DNA of 64,000 nt from Kineobactrum sediminis (GTDB lineage: Bacteria; Pseudomonadota; Gammaproteobacteria; Pseudomonadales; Halieaceae), in assembly GCF_002868715.1 (NCBI RefSeq), contig NZ_PKLZ01000003.1, positions 248,001-312,000 of the forward strand. The letters run 5' to 3'. The notes under the pieces were generated by a model that was given only the letters and a program-made list of their open reading frames with translations, did no database searches and was not told where the DNA came from. Numbering within the stretch: position 1 is the stretch's first letter; every line of letters starts with the position of its first letter. Both the position numbers and the translations under genes were made by a program. Positions 59,000 through 64,000 of this stretch are shown here, piece after piece.

Positions 59000-59782
59000 A
59001 TGGCGAGTTATGAAACAGTAACGGTAGAGCATCACGGCAGTGTTGCCCTGGTCAGCTTCAACCGTCCGGACAGCCTGAATGCATTCAGTGCGGCTTTAAG
59101 GCGCGATATCCTGCAGGCAGTGCGAGACGTTAACGCTGACGACAACGTGCGTGTCGCCGTGCTGACCGGATCAGGCCGTGCCTTTTCCGCCGGCGCGGAC
59201 CTGGCCGAGGTGGCAGGGGACGATTTCGATGTAGAGCGCCAGCTCAATAACGAGTACAAGCCGGCGCTAATGGCCATTACCGATGCACCCAAGCCCTGGA
59301 TCAGTGCAGTCAACGGCGCCGCCGCGGGAGTTGGCAGTTCTTTTGCCATGGTCTGTGACCTGACGGTGATGGCCGATAATGCCTTTATATATCAAGCATT
59401 TGCGGCCATCAGTCTGATTCCGGATGGCGGGGCTACCTGGCACCTGGCGAGAACCCTGGGTCGCAAACGTGCCTACGAGCTGATTGTCGGTGGCGAAAAG
59501 CTCGCCGCGGCGCGCTGCCAGGAACTGGGCCTGTGCAACCGTGTTGTGCCGGCGGAATCGCTGCTGGCGGAAACCCTGCAATGGGCGCAGGAACTGGCCG
59601 GCAAGGCGCCCCTGTCGCTGCGCTACACCAAACAGGCGCTCAATTTCGCCATGGAACACGAGGTTGCCGAAACCATTTCCCGGGAGGCCGCGCTGCAGAA
59701 GCTCTGTATCGACAGTGAAGATGCAAAGGAAGGTGTCGCGGCATTCATGGCGAAGCGGCCTCCGGTCTGGCAGGGTAAATAA
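59000..59782 (+). CDS. Crotonase-family enoyl-CoA isomerase, PaaG-like
   Basis: 260 residues. AFSAGADLAEVAGDDFD is the oxyanion-hole region. Both hydratase glutamates are replaced (AAGVGSSFAMVCD and IYQAFAAISLIPDGG), while the aspartate in IPDGG and the context QAFAAISLIPDGGATWHLAR closely resemble PaaG, an enoyl-CoA isomerase that uses that aspartate. So isomerisation of a double bond, rather than hydration, is likely. Ribosome site AAGGA. Placement with racemase and dehydrogenase genes suggests handling of unsaturated branched acyl-CoAs. Confidence 0.88.
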   Translation: MASYETVTVEHHGSVALVSFNRPDSLNAFSAALRRDILQAVRDVNADDNVRVAVLTGSGRAFSAGADLAEVAGDDFDVERQLNNEYKPALMAITDAPKPWISAVNGAAAGVGSSFAMVCDLTVMADNAFIYQAFAAISLIPDGGATWHLARTLGRKRAYELIVGGEKLAAARCQELGLCNRVVPAESLLAETLQWAQELAGKAPLSLRYTKQALNFAMEHEVAETISREAALQKLCIDSEDAKEGVAAFMAKRPPVWQGK

Positions 59783-59798
59783 TCAGGAGTTCGGGTTT

Positions 59799-60587
59799 AT
59801 GAGTGATGCAGAACTGATCGTCGAGCGCAATGGCCCGGTAGCTACGCTTACCCTCAATCGCCCGCAGGCAATGAATGCATTGTCGCCTTCGCTGCTGAAG
59901 ACACTGTGCCAGGCGCTGGGGGAGTTGCAGGAAGATGAAGATATTCGGGCACTGGTGCTGACCGGTAACGGCAGGGCATTCTGCGCCGGTCTCGACCTCA
60001 AGGCCCTGGGCGATCACCCTGAGGGCCTTGCGGCGTTTGCCATTCATGGTGAAAACGATGTGTACGCCGCCATGGAACGTTTTGATCGCCCGATTATCGT
60101 GGGGGTCAATGGTGTCGCTGCCACCGGCGGATTCGAGTTGGCGCTGATGGGGGATATCCTCATCGCGGCTACAGGTGCCCGCTTTGCCGACACCCATTGC
60201 CGGGTAGGTCTTGCGCCCGGTTGGGGGTTATCACAGAAACTGGCGCGTATTATTGGCCCGAGTCGAGCGCGGGAGGCGCACTTCAGCGGCAATTTCATTT
60301 CCGCCGAACAGGCCGATGCCTGGGGACTGGTCAGTCGTGTGGTGGCACCTGAAGCTTTGTCCGACAGCTGCCAACAGCTGGCCGAAGATATCGCCAGTTG
60401 CGTACCGTGGACGGTGAAGGCCTACAAGGCGCTGGTTAATGAAGGCCTTGAGATGACCATGGGTGCAGGTCTGGCCATGGAGAAGCAGGTCATGACCTAT
60501 GCCAATCGCCAGGTCTCCGGGGCTGACATCGCTGCGCAGCGCAGCTCCGTGCAAGAGCGTGGACAGCAACAAAAGCAGCGGGACTGA
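59799..60587 (+). CDS. Enoyl-CoA hydratase family protein
   Basis: 262 residues from ATG 59799, 16 bases after the previous stop. AFCAGLDLKALGDHPEGL is the oxyanion-hole segment. The first hydratase glutamate is present in AATGGFELALMGD; the second position reads FADTHCRVGLAPGWGLSQ, without glutamate, a pattern shared by a large bacterial enoyl-CoA hydratase subgroup. It probably hydrates or otherwise processes enoyl-CoA in the same pathway as its neighbours. The frame extends upstream to 59484 inside the preceding gene, which is not part of it. Confidence 0.87.
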   Translation: MSDAELIVERNGPVATLTLNRPQAMNALSPSLLKTLCQALGELQEDEDIRALVLTGNGRAFCAGLDLKALGDHPEGLAAFAIHGENDVYAAMERFDRPIIVGVNGVAATGGFELALMGDILIAATGARFADTHCRVGLAPGWGLSQKLARIIGPSRAREAHFSGNFISAEQADAWGLVSRVVAPEALSDSCQQLAEDIASCVPWTVKAYKALVNEGLEMTMGAGLAMEKQVMTYANRQVSGADIAAQRSSVQERGQQQKQRD

Positions 60588-60629
60588 TGTACTCCGTCGC
60601 CCGTAGCTGCTGTATTCGGGAGCCGCGAT

Positions 60630-62165
60630 GTGACTGATGAACTGCGACCGGAATTGCAGGCGCTGCAACAGCGCCTGCAGCGCACCCTTGACGAGGGCCG
60701 CGATGCAGCCCGGGTGCGGCGTCACCAGGCGGGGTATCGCAGTGCGCGCGAGAACCTGGCAGACCTGGTGGATACGGGTACTTTCCAGGAATATGGCCAG
60801 CTGGCGGTCGCCGCCCAGCGCAATCGGCGCGATTACCAGGAGTTGCAAACCAGCACTGCCGCGGACGGCATTATAACGGGCACTGCCACCATCAACGCCG
60901 GCTCAGTGGGGGTTGGCGCTGCCCGCGTGGCGGTGATCATTAATGATTACGCTGTGCTGGCGGGTACCCAGGGATTTTTCCATCACCGCAAGCTGGACCG
61001 TTTGTGCGCGCTTGCGGAGTCCAGCCAGCTACCGATCATCATGTATACCGAGGGCGGCGGTGGTCGCCCCGGTGATACCGACGTGCTCACCCACATTGCC
61101 GGGCTGCATGTGGAGTCCTTCAGCCGTTGGGCTGCGCTCTCCGGGAAAGTGCCGCGCATAGCTGTCAATAATGGCTACTGTTTTGCCGGTAACGCCGCGT
61201 TGTTTGGCTGTGCCGATATTACCATTGCCACCCGGACATCCTGGATCGGTATGGCGGGACCGGCGATGATAGAGGGGGGTGGTCTTGGCAAGGTCGATGC
61301 CAGGGAAATCGGCCCGATAGATGTGCAACTCAAGAACGGGGTAGTGGATATCGTGGCTGAAGATGAAGCCCACGCCACGGCCCTGGCAAAACAGGCGTTA
61401 AGCTATTTTCAGGGCCCGGTGCAGGACTGGGCCTGCACCGACCAGGCGCCATTGCGTGACCTGGTGCCGCTGGACCGGCGCTGGGCGTATCCGGTACGCA
61501 AGGTGATCGAAACGATTGCCGATACCGGCTCTTTCCTGGAGCTGCGGCGGGTTTACGGGCGCAGCATCATCACCGGCTTTATTCGTCTCGAGGGACAGCC
61601 GGTTGCCCTCATCGCCAACGATTGTCAGCAACTGGGTGGCGCGGTGGATGCCGAATCCTCGGAAAAGGCAGCCCGCTTTCTGCAACTCGTTAATGCCTTT
61701 GGCCTGCCTGTGCTATCTCTTACGGACACCCCCGGTTTTATGGTGGGCCCCGCCAGTGAACGCGATGCAGCCGTACGGCGTATGTCCTCTTTGTTTATTA
61801 CCGGCGCCGCCATGCGAGTGCCCATGGTCGCCATTTTCCTGCGCAAGGGCTACGGTCTGGGCGCCATGGCGATGACCGGTGGTAGCTTTGCCGCGCCGGT
61901 CTATGCGGCCGCCTGGCCTACCGGCGAGTTCGGTGCCATGGGGCTGGAGGGTGCGGTGCGACTTGGTTATCGTAAGGAACTGGAGGCGGTGGCCGATCCG
62001 GGAGAGCGCGAGGCATTGTTCGAGCGTCTGGTGGCTGATCTGTATGAAGCCGGTAAAGCGACTGAGGCGGCCTCTTATCTGGAAATCGATGCGGTGATCG
62101 ACCCCATTGATACCCGGCTCGAAATAGTGCGCGCGCTGCGTGCAGCGGCTGTTGGCGGCAAATAA
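60630..62165 (+). CDS. Acyl-CoA carboxylase, carboxyltransferase (beta) subunit
   Basis: 511 residues, GTG start with GGGAG upstream. Two carboxyltransferase crotonase-like halves are visible: ADGIITGTATINAGSVGVGAARVAVIIND with MYTEGGGGRPGD, then SIITGFIRLEGQPVALIAND, SLTDTPGFMVGPASERDAAVRR and FLRKGYGLGAMAMTGGSF. It transfers CO2 from carboxybiotin to an acyl-CoA (propionyl-, methylcrotonyl- or geranyl-CoA-like substrates). No biotin carboxylase/carrier subunit is in the window, so its partner is encoded elsewhere or the protein acts differently. Last gene before the DUF3604 gene (20-base gap). Confidence 0.88.
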   Translation: MTDELRPELQALQQRLQRTLDEGRDAARVRRHQAGYRSARENLADLVDTGTFQEYGQLAVAAQRNRRDYQELQTSTAADGIITGTATINAGSVGVGAARVAVIINDYAVLAGTQGFFHHRKLDRLCALAESSQLPIIMYTEGGGGRPGDTDVLTHIAGLHVESFSRWAALSGKVPRIAVNNGYCFAGNAALFGCADITIATRTSWIGMAGPAMIEGGGLGKVDAREIGPIDVQLKNGVVDIVAEDEAHATALAKQALSYFQGPVQDWACTDQAPLRDLVPLDRRWAYPVRKVIETIADTGSFLELRRVYGRSIITGFIRLEGQPVALIANDCQQLGGAVDAESSEKAARFLQLVNAFGLPVLSLTDTPGFMVGPASERDAAVRRMSSLFITGAAMRVPMVAIFLRKGYGLGAMAMTGGSFAAPVYAAAWPTGEFGAMGLEGAVRLGYRKELEAVADPGEREALFERLVADLYEAGKATEAASYLEIDAVIDPIDTRLEIVRALRAAAVGGK

Positions 62166-62185
62166 TAATCACAAGAGGAAACGAG

Positions 62186-64000
62186 ATGAAATTGTCGCCC
62201 GTATTTGGCCTGTCTTTCGCCGCTATCCTGCTATGCCCACTACCCCTTGCCGCAGAGAACAAGCAGCTGCTCTGGGGTGATACCCATCTGCATACAACAT
62301 ACTCCTCGGACGCGTTTGCCAACAATAACCTGCTGGCGGAACCCGATACGGCCTACCGTTATGCCATTGGCGAGCCGGTTATTCACCCTTACCATCGTGC
62401 CCGGGTGCAGATAGAGACACCACTCGATTTTCTGGTGGTGTCCGATCACGCCGAGTATCTGGGGCTGATTCGTCATCTTTACTATAACGGCGCAGGTGAC
62501 GCCGAGTTAGGTCTTGTCGACGGCCTCAAGGTCCGTTTCGTGAGCTGGCTGTTACAGCGCCGTATTGCCCAGGGGAGGGCCCGGGAGCTTTTTATCTCGG
62601 TGCTGCCGGAACCTGGTGAACCGCGCGAGGCTGTTAACGAAATACTGGGTTCCAGCTGGTTGGCACCGATGCCCGAGGTGGAAATCGATATCTGGAACCG
62701 TATCACCGAAGCCGCTGATCGCTACAACCGTCCCGGGGAATTTACCGCAATGATCGGCTGGGAGTGGAGTTCGATTCCCGGTGGCGGCAATTTGCACCGG
62801 GTCGTGGTTACCGACACAAACGCCGCAACGGCGCAGCAGTTTCAGCCCTTTGGGCTTGATGACAGCCCCTACCCGGAAGATTTGTGGCGCTGGCTGGAAG
62901 ATACCTCCAGCGCGCTTGATGCCGACTTTGTTGCGATACCTCACAACTCCAACATTTCCAAGGGGGCGATGTTCGATACGCTGACCCTGCGGGGTGAGCC
63001 CTTCAGTGAGGAGTACCTGCAGTTGCGGCGGCAGTGGGAGCCGATTGCGGAGATTACCCAGATCAAGGGCGATTCGGAGACTCATCCGGATCTGTCCCCC
63101 AACGATCCTTTCGCGGATTTTGAAACCTACCCCTTTTACATACAGCGCGAAGCGGGTACCTACCGCGCTCGTGCCGGAGACTACTTGCGCCCGGCGTTGC
63201 TGCGGGGTCTGGAAATGGCAAAGGAATTGGGAACCAATCCTTTCGAGCTCGGGTTTATAGGTTCCACCGATTCTCATACGTCACTGTCGTCCGCGGAGGA
63301 GGGTAACTTTCACGGCAAGCTGGCAACTGACTCGATTCCGGAGAACAAGACGAATCGCTGGGCAGAGAATGCGGGCCCCAGCGGTTGGGCGATGTCCGCG
63401 TCGGGACTGGCGGCAGTGTGGGCACAGGAAAACACCCGCGAAGCAATTCTGGCCGCCTTTCGGCGACGAGAAGTTTACGCGACGACCGGTCCCCGTATCG
63501 GCGTACAGTTTTTTGCCGGCTGGGGTTACGCGACGGAAGATCTGCAATCGGGCGACCTCTACCAGCGTGCGACCCAATCCGGCGTACCGATGGGGGGTAA
63601 TCTGCGCGCAGTTGAAGGGCAGGGCCCACTGACAATCATTGTCCAGGCGACTCGCGATCCCGCCGGGGCAAACCTTGACCGAATCCAGATCGTCAAGGGC
63701 TGGCTGGACAGTGCCGGTAAGGCACAGGAAAAAGTCTATGACGTGGCCTGGTCCGATGGGCGTGAGCCGGGTGCTGATGGCAGCCTGCCCCCGGTCGGTA
63801 ATACGGTTAACCTCGCCACTGGCACCTGGAGCGATGATATCGGTGCAGCGCAACTGCTGGTTGCCTGGCAGGACCCGGACTTTGATCCTGCCCAGCCCGC
63901 ATTCTACTACTCCCGTGTGTTGCAGGTACCCACGCCGCGCCACTCCCTGCTCGACGCACGGGCACTTGGCCTGGAGTCTGCCCCGGGTTTCCCCGACACC
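62186..64000 (+). CDS. DUF3604 domain-containing exported protein (partial at window end)
   Basis: At least 605 residues, open to the right edge. ATG 62186 follows AAGAGG. A signal peptide is visible (MKLSPVFGLSFAAILLCPLPL, cleavage after AA before ENKQ). LLWGDTHLHTTYSSDAFANN, FLVVSDHAEYLGLI, AMIGWEWSS and FIGSTDSHTSLSSAEEGNFHG are PHP-like metal-binding motifs of the DUF3604 family, a periplasmic hydrolase-like fold of unproven substrate. AFRRREVYATTGPRIGVQFF and HSLLDARALGLE are further family marks. The C-terminus lies beyond the window. Confidence 0.85.
   Translation, partial: MKLSPVFGLSFAAILLCPLPLAAENKQLLWGDTHLHTTYSSDAFANNNLLAEPDTAYRYAIGEPVIHPYHRARVQIETPLDFLVVSDHAEYLGLIRHLYYNGAGDAELGLVDGLKVRFVSWLLQRRIAQGRARELFISVLPEPGEPREAVNEILGSSWLAPMPEVEIDIWNRITEAADRYNRPGEFTAMIGWEWSSIPGGGNLHRVVVTDTNAATAQQFQPFGLDDSPYPEDLWRWLEDTSSALDADFVAIPHNSNISKGAMFDTLTLRGEPFSEEYLQLRRQWEPIAEITQIKGDSETHPDLSPNDPFADFETYPFYIQREAGTYRARAGDYLRPALLRGLEMAKELGTNPFELGFIGSTDSHTSLSSAEEGNFHGKLATDSIPENKTNRWAENAGPSGWAMSASGLAAVWAQENTREAILAAFRRREVYATTGPRIGVQFFAGWGYATEDLQSGDLYQRATQSGVPMGGNLRAVEGQGPLTIIVQATRDPAGANLDRIQIVKGWLDSAGKAQEKVYDVAWSDGREPGADGSLPPVGNTVNLATGTWSDDIGAAQLLVAWQDPDFDPAQPAFYYSRVLQVPTPRHSLLDARALGLESAPGFPDT

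Overview
The window is a gene-dense, GC-rich (by eye) stretch of bacterial chromosome with mostly short intergenic gaps. No stretch over 300 bases lacks a gene, and I saw no rRNA, tRNA, transposase, integrase, phage gene or CRISPR array. Many protein families here are common in marine gammaproteobacteria of the OM60/NOR5 (Halieaceae) and Pseudomonas-like kind: GspA/GspB, a Fpr/FinR-type pair, a fused indolepyruvate oxidoreductase, a DUF3336 patatin, DUF748, paired sulfotransferase and DUF1214 genes, and many acyl-CoA enzymes. The assignment to an aerobic, heterotrophic marine gammaproteobacterium is inference, because no marker gene is present.

Layout. 1-2.6 kb: end of a sodium:solute symporter, then a sulfotransferase/DUF1214 pair. 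2.6-20.3 kb: an amino-acid catabolism block. It holds an Lrp-type regulator divergent from a fused indolepyruvate:ferredoxin oxidoreductase, a nitronate-monooxygenase-like enzyme with a divergent PadR regulator and twin palindromic operators, threonine dehydrogenase plus 2-amino-3-ketobutyrate CoA ligase (tdh-kbl) divergent from an XRE-cupin regulator, sarcosine oxidase soxB-soxD-soxA with the gamma subunit fused to the end of alpha, and the branched-chain 2-oxoacid dehydrogenase E1alpha-E1beta-E2. 20.5-28.2 kb: gspA-gspB, a DUF6544 protein, a CPBP membrane protease, an epoxide-hydrolase-like enzyme preceded by a 16-codon leader ORF, an exopolyphosphatase and a small HExxH membrane protein with a Fur-box-like site.

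28.3-34.6 kb: the most interesting block, a minus-strand run of DUF1445, pxpA, pxpB, pxpC, DUF4392, D-amino-acid aminotransferase and alanine racemase. DUF1445 and DUF4392 are the two parts of the mammalian mitochondrial D-glutamate cyclase, here as separate genes on either side of the three 5-oxoprolinase genes. Read as a pathway it links L-Ala, D-Ala, D-Glu, 5-oxoproline and Glu: a D-amino-acid salvage or recycling module.

34.7-48.2 kb: TesB thioesterase, two acyl-CoA synthetases, an RND pump with its adaptor, a patatin phospholipase, a flavin reductase, a DCC-family protein, an enoyl-CoA hydratase and an ACAD10-like phosphotransferase. 48.2-55.7 kb: ferredoxin-NADP reductase with divergent LysR regulator, SprT protease, a DUF748 envelope protein, an AraC regulator and a seven-helix protein with a degenerate GGDEF site. 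55.8-62.2 kb: a same-strand beta-oxidation operon (acyl-CoA dehydrogenase, HSD10-like SDR, alpha-methylacyl-CoA racemase, two crotonases, acyl-CoA carboxyltransferase) suited to methyl-branched acyl-CoAs. The window ends inside an exported DUF3604 protein.

Most calls rest on family motifs recognised by eye; no searches or alignments were run.
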